From an uncultured Collinsella sp. (lineage in GTDB: Bacteria > Actinomycetota > Coriobacteriia > Coriobacteriales > Coriobacteriaceae), in NCBI GenBank assembly GCA_900541025.1, contig UQIL01000007.1, positions 27,691 through 91,690 of the forward strand: 64,000 nucleotides of DNA, given 5' to 3'. The notes beneath the pieces are model-generated. The model was given only the letters and a program-made list of their open reading frames with translations, had not been told where the DNA came from and ran no database searches. Each line of letters begins with the position of its first letter. Position 1 is the first letter of the stretch. A program made the translations under genes and the position numbers. Positions 26,131 to 34,287 of the stretch are shown piece by piece.

Positions 26131-27714
26131 TTATACGCCGTACGGGTTACGGTCGCGTTCGATGCGTTGGCGGATGTGGGCGTACTCGATAATCAACAGT
26201 ACCAGCAGTAGGGCCATGATGGTTAGGTAGCTCACGACGGCGCCCATCAGGCCGAGCAGATTGATCAGAATCACCGGGAGCACCACGCTCACGGCAAAGC
26301 AGATCAGGTAGATCTTGGTGACATCTCCAGCGTGGCGCAGCACCGTGATGATGGCGTAGATAAAGTCGATGGCCGCGGTGACGCCGCCGGCGACGACCAT
26401 CAGCAGCGCCAGCGTACGGTAGCGTTCAAAGCTGAGACCGTACATAAAGCTCATGAGGGGAATACCGGGACCTGCCATAAATGCGGCGCACACGCCGGTG
26501 ATGACCACGATCAGCGCCATAACGGCAACAATAATCAGGTCAAAGCGGCGACGCTTGCGCGGATTCGCCCAAATGCTCGACAGACGCAGGAGCTGCGGTT
26601 TATAGACAAATCCAATGCTCAACAGAATAGCTTGAGCTGGAAAAAACAGGGCATTAAAGTACAGCTGGTATTTGTAGGCTAGTGTTCCTTCCATCACAAA
26701 CTTGGGCATGCTCTCGATAAGGTTGAACAGGAATAGCGCGCCAAAGAGTGGGGCGCAATGGACAAACAAGTGGCCGACCTCGCGCAGGCTCACGCGGCGC
26801 GATTTTTCGGTCTCGAGCAGGGCGAGCGGCGCGGTGACCAGCACGAGCGAGGCGATCGCGGCGATGCCCATGGCCATGGCCGCGATGGGCATGCTACGCG
26901 TGAAGAACAGCGCCACGCTGAAGACCGCGATGACGCCGACGGAGCGTAGCGTTTGACTCATTCCAGCCAAGTAGAGCTTGTCGGCCTGCTGCAGGCGGCC
27001 TTCGTACACGTCGGCGACGCCGTCGATGACCTTATACAGGTAGACGCCCAGGCCGATCGTCGCCATCTGCGCGTCATAGCCGCGGGCGCTGCTATACATG
27101 AGGCCGCAGCCTAGGGCGAGCGCTCCGCAGATCCAACGATTGAGCTGGTAGGAGGCGAAGGACGTCTTTTCGTCGATGTCCGAGACCTGGAAATTGCGCA
27201 CGCCGTAGTTGCACGCGATCATGATGAGCGTGCCGGTGACAAAGGCGATGGAGAACTTGCCGGCTTCTTCGGCGCCCGCGAGCTGTGCCGACACGATGGT
27301 GAGCAGAGGAAACACCATGCCCCACACGGCGGTGCCCAGGGTATTCCAGAGATAGTCGCGGCGGGTGGCGTGCTCCTCGTATTCCGCTTCCTGCATGGAG
27401 AAGCCGCCGCCGTAGACGGCGCCGAGCAGACGGTTCCACCAAGCGTTGACCATGCGGCGGACGGGGCTGGGCTCCCGATCGCGTTCGCGCCGGCGACGGC
27501 GCGTGGCCTGGCTGCTGTCGGGGCCGCCGGCGTTGCGCTGGCTCAGCTCCTGGATGCGCGCGAGCTCTTCGGCCGTGTGGGAGGCGGGGAACAGGCCGTT
27601 CTCGATGCGGCCGCCCTGGGCCTTCGCGGCGCCGTCTTTCGATGCAGCGGGGTTGGAGATGCCGTTACGGCGGGCGATGGCGCGGCGAATGCTATCGAGG
27701 GGCGTGATGCTCAA
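26131..27714 (-). CDS. Polysaccharide/oligosaccharide flippase family membrane protein
   Basis: The start is taken as TTG 27714-27712, because AAAGGA lies 7 nt upstream and a TATACT -10 (27748-27743) places the transcript start just before it; a longer frame to 27822 would begin above the promoter. This gives 527 residues. The first ~110 are polar and basic (ATRRRRRERDREP) and cytoplasmic. Twelve or more hydrophobic helices follow, from the block YLWNTLGTAVWGMVFPLLTI, in the manner of the MOP/PST superfamily (Wzx-like). Likely role is translocation of lipid-linked sugars for surface polysaccharide. No glycosyltransferase cluster adjoins it, so the substrate is unknown. Confidence 0.75.
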   Translation of the reverse strand: MSITPLDSIRRAIARRNGISNPAASKDGAAKAQGGRIENGLFPASHTAEELARIQELSQRNAGGPDSSQATRRRRRERDREPSPVRRMVNAWWNRLLGAVYGGGFSMQEAEYEEHATRRDYLWNTLGTAVWGMVFPLLTIVSAQLAGAEEAGKFSIAFVTGTLIMIACNYGVRNFQVSDIDEKTSFASYQLNRWICGALALGCGLMYSSARGYDAQMATIGLGVYLYKVIDGVADVYEGRLQQADKLYLAGMSQTLRSVGVIAVFSVALFFTRSMPIAAMAMGIAAIASLVLVTAPLALLETEKSRRVSLREVGHLFVHCAPLFGALFLFNLIESMPKFVMEGTLAYKYQLYFNALFFPAQAILLSIGFVYKPQLLRLSSIWANPRKRRRFDLIIVAVMALIVVITGVCAAFMAGPGIPLMSFMYGLSFERYRTLALLMVVAGGVTAAIDFIYAIITVLRHAGDVTKIYLICFAVSVVLPVILINLLGLMGAVVSYLTIMALLLVLLIIEYAHIRQRIERDRNPYGV

Positions 27715-27815
27715 AGCGGGGTCCTTTCTATTGCTGCGCTCTAGTATAGACACCGCGGTGTCCGCTCGTGTTTTTGAACAGGTTGTTCGATAATTTCGGC
27801 GGCGCCATTCGGTAG

Positions 27816-27874
27816 TCGGCACTTAGGGACGTTCCTTATGTGCCGGCACTTTGGGAACGTCCCTAAGTGCCGGC
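27816..27874. repeat. Interspersed palindrome, family 2, copy 1
   Basis: A near-perfect inverted repeat: CGGCACTTAGGGACGTTCC on the left, GGAACGTCCCTAAGTGCCGG on the right, with a centre that repeats TGCCGGCACTT. The left half and centre recur at 40473-40522. It looks like a small non-coding repeat of the genome; no T run follows. Confidence 0.7.
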
Positions 27875-27910
27875 ATCCGGGGGCGCTCCTTGAATGTTGC
27901 CTGTTCAAGA

Positions 27911-27955
27911 GTGTTCCCAATGACTAGGCGTTTAAAAACGTCCCCAATGACTAGG
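27911..27955. repeat. Interspersed repeat, family 3, copy 1
   Basis: It contains two direct copies of CCCAATGACTAGG separated by CGTTTAAAAACGTC. A related element lies at 47122-47165. It directly follows family 2, 37 bp away, so the two families may be parts of one mobile unit. Confidence 0.6.
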
Positions 27956-28003
27956 CCGCTTGCCTGCGATTATTGACCGTTGGGCGGGCTTGCCGCCCTT
28001 GCC

Positions 28004-28019
28004 GCAAAAACGTTTTTGC
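28004..28019. promoter_or_regulatory. Perfect 16-bp palindrome upstream of pckA, probable operator
   Basis: GCAAAAACGTTTTTGC is a perfect palindrome with a central CG, the form used by LacI/GalR-type regulators. It lies 75 bp before the pckA start, in the likely promoter region (TTGCCG just before it, TATCGG or TACAAC after it). No regulator is encoded nearby. Confidence 0.5.
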
Positions 28020-28093
28020 ATATCGGGTACAACGGGCTTTACGTGAGTAAAGTGCGCGTCGCGTCCACGTGTCGCGTTTTTAAAGGAGGCCCC

Positions 28094-29764
28094 ATGCCTG
28101 GTGTTACCCCTGCAGAAGTTCTGTCCAACTTTGGTATTACGCTCGTTGAAGATCCCGCCGAGAATCAACCCCGTCTGCTGGTCGATCTACCCGCCGCGGA
28201 GCTTGTCGAGCACGCTATTCGTCGCAAAGAGGGCCGTATGGCTTCTAATGGCGCGCTCGTGATCGAGACGGGGGAGCGCACTGGTCGTTCGCCCAACGAT
28301 CGTTTTATCGTTGACACCCCCGATGTTCACGACAAGATCGCCTGGGGTGCGGTCAACCGCCCACTGTCCGTCGAGAGCTATGAGGCCATCAAGGCCGGCA
28401 TCGTCGACTATCTCAACGAGCGCGACGTGTTCGTCACCCGCGGCATGGCGGGCGCCGACCGCAACCACACGCGTCGCCTGCTCGTTGCCTGCGAGCGTGC
28501 CAGCCAGGCGCTCTTTATTAAGCAGATGCTCGCTCGTCCGCTCGCCCGCGAAATTGCGCGCACCGGCGAGCCGGACTTCTGCGTCCTGGCCGCCCCCGGT
28601 TATCAGTGCGACCCTGCGATTAAGGGCCTCAACTCCAGTGCCGCCGTGGTCATCAACTTCCAGGAGCGCGTGATCCTGGTCGCCGGCACCGGTTACTCCG
28701 GCGAGATCAAAAAGTCCATCTTCAGCGTCATGAACTACCTGCTGCCCGTCGAGGATGACGTGCTGCCCATGCATTGCTCAGCTAGCATGGACCCCGTCAC
28801 GCACGAGACCGCTGTGTTCTTTGGCCTGTCCGGCACCGGCAAGACCACGCTTTCGGCCAACCCCACGCGCCTGCTGATCGGCGACGACGAGCACGGTTGG
28901 TCCGACATGGGCATCTTCAATATCGAGGGCGGCTGCTATGCCAAGTGCGAGGGCCTGGATGCCTTCCACGAGCCCGAGATCTTCAACGCCGTCCGCTTTG
29001 GCGCCATCTGCGAAAACGTGGTGCTCGACGAGAACCGTAAGCCCAACTACGACGACGTCTCGATCACGCATAACACGCGCGTGGCCTACCCCGTGGAGCA
29101 CATTCCTAACGCGTGGACCAAGGGCATGGGCACCACCCCGAGCGTCGTGCTCTTCCTGACCTGCGACGCCTTTGGTGTGCTGCCGCCCATCTCGCGCCTG
29201 ACGGCCGACGCCGCCATGTACCACTTTGTGACGGGCTTTACGGCCAAGATTCCCGGCACCGAGGTCGGCGTCACCGAGCCCACGCCCACGTTCTCCTCGC
29301 TGTTCGGCGAGCCGTTTATGCCGCTCGACCCCATGGTCTACGCCAAAATGCTCGGCGAGCGCATCGCCGACGGCCGCACGCGCGTCTACCTGGTCAACAC
29401 CGGCTGGATCGGCGGCGGCTACGGCGTGGGGCATCGCATTGAGCTTGCCTACACGCGCTCCCTGGTCGCGCGCGCCCTCGACGGCACCATCGAGGACAGC
29501 GAGTTCGTGCACGACGACATCTTTAACGTCGACATTCCCACCACGTGCCAAGGCGTGCCCGACGGCATCCTGGTGCCGCGTCAGTACTGGCAAAGCACCG
29601 CGCGCTACGACGAGGCCGCGCACAACCTGGCTGTGATGTTCGAGGAGAACTTTGAGAAGAAGTACTCGCACCTGCCCGATTCCGTAAAGGCCGCCGGCCC
29701 GCACGCCCAGGTGCCCGCCGAGGCTCGTCACCGCGGCCGCGGCCTGCTGGGACTCCGCCTGTAA
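28094..29764 (+). CDS. pckA: Phosphoenolpyruvate carboxykinase (ATP)
   Basis: 556 residues from ATG 28094 (AAAGGAGG upstream); the frame is open upstream without a ribosome site. Motifs are ERTGRSPNDRF (substrate site), a kinase-1a block FGLSGTGKTTLS near residue 245 and kinase-2 block IGDDEHGWSDMG, with GGCYAKC following. Length and the FGLSGTGKTTLS form indicate the ATP-dependent enzyme, which interconverts oxaloacetate and phosphoenolpyruvate. In fermentative gut anaerobes it often runs in the CO2-fixing direction. It is monocistronic, with a palindromic operator upstream and a repeat-type terminator overlapping its stop codon. Confidence 0.95.
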   Translation: MPGVTPAEVLSNFGITLVEDPAENQPRLLVDLPAAELVEHAIRRKEGRMASNGALVIETGERTGRSPNDRFIVDTPDVHDKIAWGAVNRPLSVESYEAIKAGIVDYLNERDVFVTRGMAGADRNHTRRLLVACERASQALFIKQMLARPLAREIARTGEPDFCVLAAPGYQCDPAIKGLNSSAAVVINFQERVILVAGTGYSGEIKKSIFSVMNYLLPVEDDVLPMHCSASMDPVTHETAVFFGLSGTGKTTLSANPTRLLIGDDEHGWSDMGIFNIEGGCYAKCEGLDAFHEPEIFNAVRFGAICENVVLDENRKPNYDDVSITHNTRVAYPVEHIPNAWTKGMGTTPSVVLFLTCDAFGVLPPISRLTADAAMYHFVTGFTAKIPGTEVGVTEPTPTFSSLFGEPFMPLDPMVYAKMLGERIADGRTRVYLVNTGWIGGGYGVGHRIELAYTRSLVARALDGTIEDSEFVHDDIFNVDIPTTCQGVPDGILVPRQYWQSTARYDEAAHNLAVMFEENFEKKYSHLPDSVKAAGPHAQVPAEARHRGRGLLGLRL

Positions 29765-29801
29765 CCACCACAAAGGGGACAGGCACCTTTGTGGTGGTTT
29801 T
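29763..29801. terminator. Repeat family 1 terminator, copy 1
   Basis: Arms AACCACCACAAAGG and CCTTTGTGGTGGTT (14 bp, perfect) surround GGACAGGCA and end in TTTT. Members of this family recur at 30719, 32298, 32701, 43357 and 44075, always just after a gene. The centre is inverted here relative to copies 2, 5 and 6. Confidence 0.85.
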
Positions 29802-29828
29802 GCTCACGTGGATGACTCGGGTTACAAT
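29800..29828 (+). promoter_or_regulatory. Promoter of the B3/B4-domain gene
   Basis: TTGCTC, a 17-nt spacer and TACAAT. It implies a leader of about 135 nt that holds a GTCCCC / GGGGAC hairpin (29843-29864) and a second GC-rich dyad; no known riboswitch was recognised. A T-box was considered and not supported. Confidence 0.6.
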
Positions 29829-29970
29829 ACGCCTGACATATCGTCCCCTTCTCCGGATGGGGACAGCGTAAGCGTTCTTGTGACGGCACCGTAGGACTTT
29901 GAAGGTGGTCGTTGTAAGGGCGCTTTTTGTTTAGGCGCTCGCGTTGGCGCGAATCGTGAAGGGAGCATGT

Positions 29971-30690
29971 GTGAAGAGCTTTATTGCCGAGGATTCATTT
30001 TGGGAGCTGTTTCCGCAGGCAGCGGTCGGTGTTGTAGTCGTTGAGGGCATGAAACCCGCGGCGCAGATTCCTCAAGAGGACGTGGACGCGATTGCGGCGC
30101 TGCTCGATCGCGCCAATATCGACGCGGAGCGTCATCTGACCAGCGACACTATCAGCGAGAACGCACCGGTCAAGGCATGGCGCGAGGCGTATCGTCTGTT
30201 CAAGACTAAGAAGGGTGCGCGTTGTTCGATTGAGAACCTGCTTAAGCGCGTGCTCAAGGGCAAGCCGGTCGGCCACATTACGCCCGCGGTGGATATTTAC
30301 AACACGGTGTCGCTGACCTACGCGCTGCCCGTGGGAGGCGAGGATCTGCATGCGATCGAGGGAGACCTTTGCCTGAAGGTGACCGACGGTGGCGACGCGT
30401 TCTTGCCGCTTGGCGAGGAGGCGGACGATCCGACGCTGCCCTGCGAGCTGGCCTATATCGATGATGCGGGCGCCGTGTGCCGCTGCTGGAACTGGCGCGA
30501 CGGCGTTCGAACGGCTCTGTCCGATGATTCGGCCGATGCGTTCCTGGCGATTGAGTGCGTGGAGCCCGAGCGAATGAAGGACTGCCAGGCCGCGATCGAT
30601 CGCCTCGCTGAGTTGCTCGAGCGTTATCTGGGAGCGACGGTTGTCGTTAAGACGCTTGTGACTCGCGACAATCCCTGCGTGGAGCTGTAG
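29971..30690 (+). CDS. B3/B4 tRNA-binding-domain protein
   Basis: 239 residues from GTG 29971 behind GAAGGGAG. The fold signature is the B3/B4 domain found in the beta subunit of phenylalanyl-tRNA synthetase and in stand-alone proteins: SENAPVKAWREAYRLFKTKK, SIENLLKRVLKGK, and DIYNTVSLTYALPVGGEDL. Stand-alone members are thought to edit or bind mischarged tRNA or free amino acids, but their function is poorly known. Monocistronic, with promoter upstream and a family 1 terminator after. Confidence 0.8.
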   Translation: MKSFIAEDSFWELFPQAAVGVVVVEGMKPAAQIPQEDVDAIAALLDRANIDAERHLTSDTISENAPVKAWREAYRLFKTKKGARCSIENLLKRVLKGKPVGHITPAVDIYNTVSLTYALPVGGEDLHAIEGDLCLKVTDGGDAFLPLGEEADDPTLPCELAYIDDAGAVCRCWNWRDGVRTALSDDSADAFLAIECVEPERMKDCQAAIDRLAELLERYLGATVVVKTLVTRDNPCVEL

Positions 30691-30718
30691 CGAAGTCTGC
30701 GGATCAAACTCGACGGTC

Positions 30719-30760
30719 AAAACCACCACAATGGTGCCTGTCCCCTTTGTGGTGGTTTTT
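30719..30760. terminator. Repeat family 1 terminator, copy 2
   Basis: AAAACCACCACAATGG and CCTTTGTGGTGGTTTTT around a TGCCTGTCC centre, with one mismatched stem position. It lies 29 bp after the B3/B4-domain gene. Confidence 0.8.
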
Positions 30761-30863
30761 ATGTTGATGGGTTAACAAATAGGGTGCGCAGGGCTGGCGG
30801 CCGATAAGTACGGTTAAGATGTTTACCCGTTAGCATTATGCAAGCGAAAGGCGGTCGTCTCCC

Positions 30864-31313
30864 ATGCAGCAGAACGACGAGACACGTTTCGAGGACTTTG
30901 TCGGACTGATCAGCGGGCTCTACAAGGAGATCCAGCGCATTAAGACATCCGAGGGCGCAAGGCTGGGCCTCAAGGGCTCCGACGTTATGTGCCTGTACTA
31001 TCTTGAGCGCAGCAAGGACGGCCTGACTGGCGCCGACCTCGCTCGCATGGCAGGCGTGACCCGCGCCGCCGTCTCGCGCACGCTCGCGCATCTGGAGGAG
31101 GGCGGCTACGTCGAGGTCGATGATTCGGGCGATGCCGCCGTTAAGTATCGTGCTCCGGTGCGCCTGACCGCTCTGGGCGGCGAGAGTATGAGCGAGGCGG
31201 ACCGCATCATTCGCGAGGTGCTCGATACCACCGGTAAGGCTATGGGTGTGGAGCAGCGCGAGCAGATGTATGCGTCGCTACGCACGATTCTCAACACCCT
31301 GCGCGAGATCTAA
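30864..31313 (+). CDS. MarR family transcriptional regulator
   Basis: This 149-residue winged-helix protein starts at ATG 30864. The helix-turn-helix reads LTGADLARMAGVTRAAVSRTLAHLEEGGYV, followed by the wing (DDSGDAAVKYRAPVRLTALG) and a C-terminal dimerisation helix. MarR proteins are dimeric repressors or activators, often of stress or transport genes. It is divergent from nothing and lies 117 bp upstream of a DegV-family gene on the same strand, which it might regulate. Ligand unknown. Confidence 0.88.
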   Translation: MQQNDETRFEDFVGLISGLYKEIQRIKTSEGARLGLKGSDVMCLYYLERSKDGLTGADLARMAGVTRAAVSRTLAHLEEGGYVEVDDSGDAAVKYRAPVRLTALGGESMSEADRIIREVLDTTGKAMGVEQREQMYASLRTILNTLREI

Positions 31314-31430
31314 GGCCGCCAAGGCATTTGCTTCCAATTAACAACTGCATAGTCCCGTTTGAGCGCGTATGCCGTGCGGGGCTTGCTGTCAAAATTCCCT
31401 GCGCGGGACCTGCGCAAGAAAGGATTCGCT

Positions 31431-32285
31431 ATGTCCGTCCGTATTATTACCGATTCCGCAGGCGATATGTCACCGGCCGAGCACCCAGCATTGGCCGTTT
31501 TGCCACTGTCCGTCACCTTTGGCACCGATGTGTACATGGATGGCGTCGACATCGATCACCAGCGCTTTTACGAGATGCTCGTGGAGCGCGATGAGCTGCC
31601 TAAGACCGGCCAGGTCAACCCGTACGCGTTTTCGCAGGCTATTGCCGAGGCGCGTGAGGCCGGCGATGAGGCAGTGATTATTACCGTGGGCGCTAAGCTT
31701 TCGGGTACCAACCAAAGTGCCCGCACCGCACTTGCCGAGGCGCCGGGCGGCGATGTGTATGTGGTGGATAGCAATAACGTTACCCTGGGCGAGCGCGTGC
31801 TGGTTGAGTACGCGCTGCGTTTGGTGGACGAGGGCCAGGGCGCGGCTCAGATCGCGGCGGCTGTCGAGGCCGTGCGCGACCGTGTAGTCGTCATCGGCCT
31901 GCTCGAGACGCTTGAGTACCTCGTTCGCGGCGGTCGCCTGTCTGCTGCGGCTGGTGCTGTGGGCACGTTGCTCAATGTGAAGCCCGTTGTGGCAGCGGAG
32001 GACGGTCTGATCGTGCAGCTGGGCAAGGCTCGTGGCTCCAAGAACGGCCGGAACCTGCTCAACCAGAAGGTCGAAAAGGCAGGCGGCATCGACTTTTCCA
32101 TGCCGCTGGCGCTCGGCTATACGGGCCTTTCGGATGCGGTGCTCAAGAAGTATATCGAGGACAGTGCGGCACTGTGGGCTGGTCACACCGAGGGCGAACT
32201 GCCCGTTCACACCATTGGTGCCACCATCGGCACCCACGTAGGCCCCGGCGCCGTAGCCGTAGCCTTCTTCCAGCCCGCCAACTAA
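31431..32285 (+). CDS. DegV family fatty-acid-binding protein
   Basis: 284 residues from ATG 31431 with GAAAGGA upstream. It begins with the DegV signature VRIITDSAGDMSP and carries the fatty-acid pocket residues in VGAKLSGTNQSARTA, VYVVDSNNVTLGERVLV, and the late TIGATIGTHVGPGAVAVAF block. DegV/FakB proteins bind a fatty acid and, where a FakA kinase exists, present it for phosphorylation and entry into phospholipid synthesis. FakA is not in this window. Confidence 0.92.
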   Translation: MSVRIITDSAGDMSPAEHPALAVLPLSVTFGTDVYMDGVDIDHQRFYEMLVERDELPKTGQVNPYAFSQAIAEAREAGDEAVIITVGAKLSGTNQSARTALAEAPGGDVYVVDSNNVTLGERVLVEYALRLVDEGQGAAQIAAAVEAVRDRVVVIGLLETLEYLVRGGRLSAAAGAVGTLLNVKPVVAAEDGLIVQLGKARGSKNGRNLLNQKVEKAGGIDFSMPLALGYTGLSDAVLKKYIEDSAALWAGHTEGELPVHTIGATIGTHVGPGAVAVAFFQPAN

Positions 32286-32297
32286 CCGACCTGCCAT

Positions 32298-32334
32298 AAA
32301 CCACCACAAAGGGCGGGCACCTTTGTGGTGGTTT
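32298..32334. terminator. Repeat family 1 terminator, copy 3
   Basis: AAACCACCACAAAGG and CCTTTGTGGTGGTTTA around CGGGCA-type centre; 13 bp after the DegV gene. It overlaps the leader of the next gene. Confidence 0.8.
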
Positions 32335-32363
32335 ATGCTATTCCGGGTGGAAGGGAGCGAGCA

Positions 32364-32684
32364 ATGGCGTCTGAGGGCTTTTTTGATCGGGTGTACGAGG
32401 TGGTCGAGCAGATTCCCGAGGGGATGGTCGCCACCTACGGTCAGGTGGCGCTGCTTGCCGGTCGTCCACGAAGTGCGCGGTACGTGGGGTATGCCCTGCA
32501 CAGCAATCCGCGCCCCGGCGAGATTCCCTGTCACCGCGTGGTGTTTGCCGACGGCCGTATCTGTGAGGGCTTTGCCTTTGGCGGCCCCGATGCTCAGCGT
32601 GAGCTCTTAATGGGGGAGGGTGTGACGTTTACCGATCCCGTGCACGTCGACTTGGCCGCCTGTCGCTGGCTTGCCGGACTCTAA
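32364..32684 (+). CDS. MGMT/Ada-like DNA methyltransferase domain protein
   Basis: 106 residues from ATG 32364 behind AAGGGAG. It consists only of the DNA-binding/active-site domain of O6-alkylguanine-DNA alkyltransferases: IPEGMVATYGQVALLAGRPRSARYVG (helix-turn-helix with arginine finger), then IPCHRVV. Alkyltransferase-like proteins of this length usually carry Trp in place of the acceptor Cys. Here the cysteine is kept, so this may be a minimal, active repair protein or a relative with another role. Confidence 0.85.
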   Translation: MASEGFFDRVYEVVEQIPEGMVATYGQVALLAGRPRSARYVGYALHSNPRPGEIPCHRVVFADGRICEGFAFGGPDAQRELLMGEGVTFTDPVHVDLAACRWLAGL

Positions 32685-32700
32685 CGGCTCTGCCGTGGCC

Positions 32701-32739
32701 AAAACCACCACAAAGGTGCCTACCCCTTTGTGGTGGTTT
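32701..32739. terminator. Repeat family 1 terminator, copy 4
   Basis: AAAACCACCACAAAGG and CCTTTGTGGTGGTTTA; 17 bp after the MGMT-like gene. Its centre, TGCCTACC, differs slightly from other copies. Confidence 0.8.
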
Positions 32740-32819
32740 AGTTTACTTGGGCTAACTTATGGAGAAGCTATGGCGGCGGATATTGATGCTGCAAAGTAAA
32801 CCACGGCGAACTATATTGG

Positions 32820-32963
32820 TTTCAGCAACGGAGCAGGCAATAGGCGATGAAAAAGCCTGCCCTGTTGAGTTTGATTCGCATTCCTCCCCTCTGTGCGATT
32901 CAACGGTGTACTTCGGGAACAGGCCCGCTGGCAACTAACTGCCGGCGGGCCTGTTCCTGTTTG
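32820..32963 (+). ncRNA. Candidate small RNA with C-rich loop and terminator
   Basis: In a 380-bp gene-free stretch, TTGATTCGCA / TGCGATTCAA (32871-32903) forms a stem whose 13-nt loop is TTCCTCCCCTCTG, a C/U-rich sequence able to pair with Shine-Dalgarno sites. A perfect 13-bp terminator hairpin follows (GGAACAGGCCCGC / GCGGGCCTGTTCC, 32916-32957) with TGTTTGT. TATATT at about 32812 could be its -10. No protein-coding frame is convincing. The 5' end is uncertain. Confidence 0.35.
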
Positions 32964-33004
32964 TCGGGGGAGTGCGATGGACGGAGCCGAAGCGGTCCGG
33001 CTCC

Positions 33005-33032
33005 AAAAAAGGCGGACGCCGTAGCGCCCGCC
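33005..33032 (-). terminator. Intrinsic terminator after trpS
   Basis: On the minus strand GGCGGGCGC and GCGTCCGCC form a stem followed by TTTTTT, 36 bp after the trpS stop. Confidence 0.75.
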
Positions 33033-33067
33033 CTATAGCAATCGAAAGCTCAAGCCAGCAGATCGGC

Positions 33068-34117
33068 CTAGTACACCATGCCCATGGCGTCCTGAACCTC
33101 TGCCAGGGTCTGCTCGGCGATCTCGTTGGCGCGACGGTTGCCCTCGTGCAGCACGTCCTTCACGTAATCCAGATCGTTCTCGTAGCGCTGGCGACGCTCG
33201 CGGATCGGCGCGAAGTACTCGTTGACGGCCTCGGTCACGTACTTCTTGAGCTGGCCGGAGCCGCCCATGCCAATCTCCTCGGCAATTTCGACCTCGGAGC
33301 GATCAGTGCAGATGGCGGCCGTCGAAAGCAAACCAGACACGCCGGGGCGGTTCTCGGGATCGAATGTGATCATGCGCTCGGAGTCGGTCTGGCTCTTCTT
33401 GATGCGCTTGGCCGTTTCCTCGGCGGTCATCGAGATGTTGATGGCGTTGCCGTAGCTCTTGCTCATCTTGCGACCGTCCAGGCCCGGCAGCAGCGGGGTC
33501 TCGGACAGCAGCGCGTCGACCTCGGGGAACACCTTGCCGTAGCGGTTGTTAAAGCGGCGGGCGATGGTGCGGGTGAGCTCGATGTGCGGCAGCTGGTCGC
33601 GACCGACGGGCACCACGTTGCCCTTGCAGAACAGGATGTCGCAGGCCTGATGTACCGGGTAGGTGAGCAGAAGACCGGTGAGCTCGTGGCCCGAGGCCTC
33701 CATCTCGGCCTTGACGGTGGGGTTGCGCGCCAGCTCGGCCTCGGACACCAGCGATAGGAACGGCAGCATGAGCTGGTTGGCGGCGGGCACGGCAGAGTGA
33801 GCGTAGATCATGGTCTTGTCGGGGTCGATGCCGCAGGCAAGGTAGTCCATGACCATGTTGTACACGTTGTCCTGGATGTGCTCGGTCGTGTCGCGGTCAG
33901 TGATGACCTGGTAGTCGGCGATGAGCACGTTGGTCTTGGCGCCCATGTTCTGCAGCTCAACACGGCCCTTGAGGGTGCCGAAGTAGTGGCCCAGGTGCAG
34001 ACGGCCGGTGGGGCGGTCGCCGGTGAGCATGGTGAACTTCTCGGGCGTCTTGGCCAGGCCCTCGCGAATGGCGTTGCTCTTTTGCAGCGCGACTTCGTAG
34101 CTGTTCTCGTTTGGCAT
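33068..34117 (-). CDS. trpS: Tryptophanyl-tRNA synthetase
   Basis: 349 residues from ATG 34117-34115, with TAGGAG 7 nt upstream; a 35-codon in-frame extension is rejected. It is a class I synthetase that charges tRNA-Trp. The HIGH motif appears as GDRPTGRLHLGHYFGTL and KMSKS is exact in LDGRKMSKSYGNAI. The specificity region HQACDILFCKGNVVPVGRDQLPH is typical of TrpRS. Monocistronic; no T-box was found in the 170 bp upstream, where a TATCAT -10 is the only visible signal. Confidence 0.95.
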   Translation of the reverse strand: MPNENSYEVALQKSNAIREGLAKTPEKFTMLTGDRPTGRLHLGHYFGTLKGRVELQNMGAKTNVLIADYQVITDRDTTEHIQDNVYNMVMDYLACGIDPDKTMIYAHSAVPAANQLMLPFLSLVSEAELARNPTVKAEMEASGHELTGLLLTYPVHQACDILFCKGNVVPVGRDQLPHIELTRTIARRFNNRYGKVFPEVDALLSETPLLPGLDGRKMSKSYGNAINISMTAEETAKRIKKSQTDSERMITFDPENRPGVSGLLSTAAICTDRSEVEIAEEIGMGGSGQLKKYVTEAVNEYFAPIRERRQRYENDLDYVKDVLHEGNRRANEIAEQTLAEVQDAMGMVY

Positions 34118-34287
34118 GATTGCTCCTAACGTATGTTCATGGGTCAAGATGATAACGCGTTTATTGGAGGGGCGGTGCGTAAGTAGGCGAGGGGCGGGAG
34201 AGGGACGCGCGTGGTGCGGCATGTGCGATGGGTGCGGCGCGGCCGTGCTTGGCTAACGGTGCCTTGGCACATCCTCGGCAGCTTGCC

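Noticed and set aside
29829..29970. T-box leader upstream of the B3/B4-domain gene
   Set aside because: The conserved T-box sequence and its terminator/antiterminator pairing are not found.
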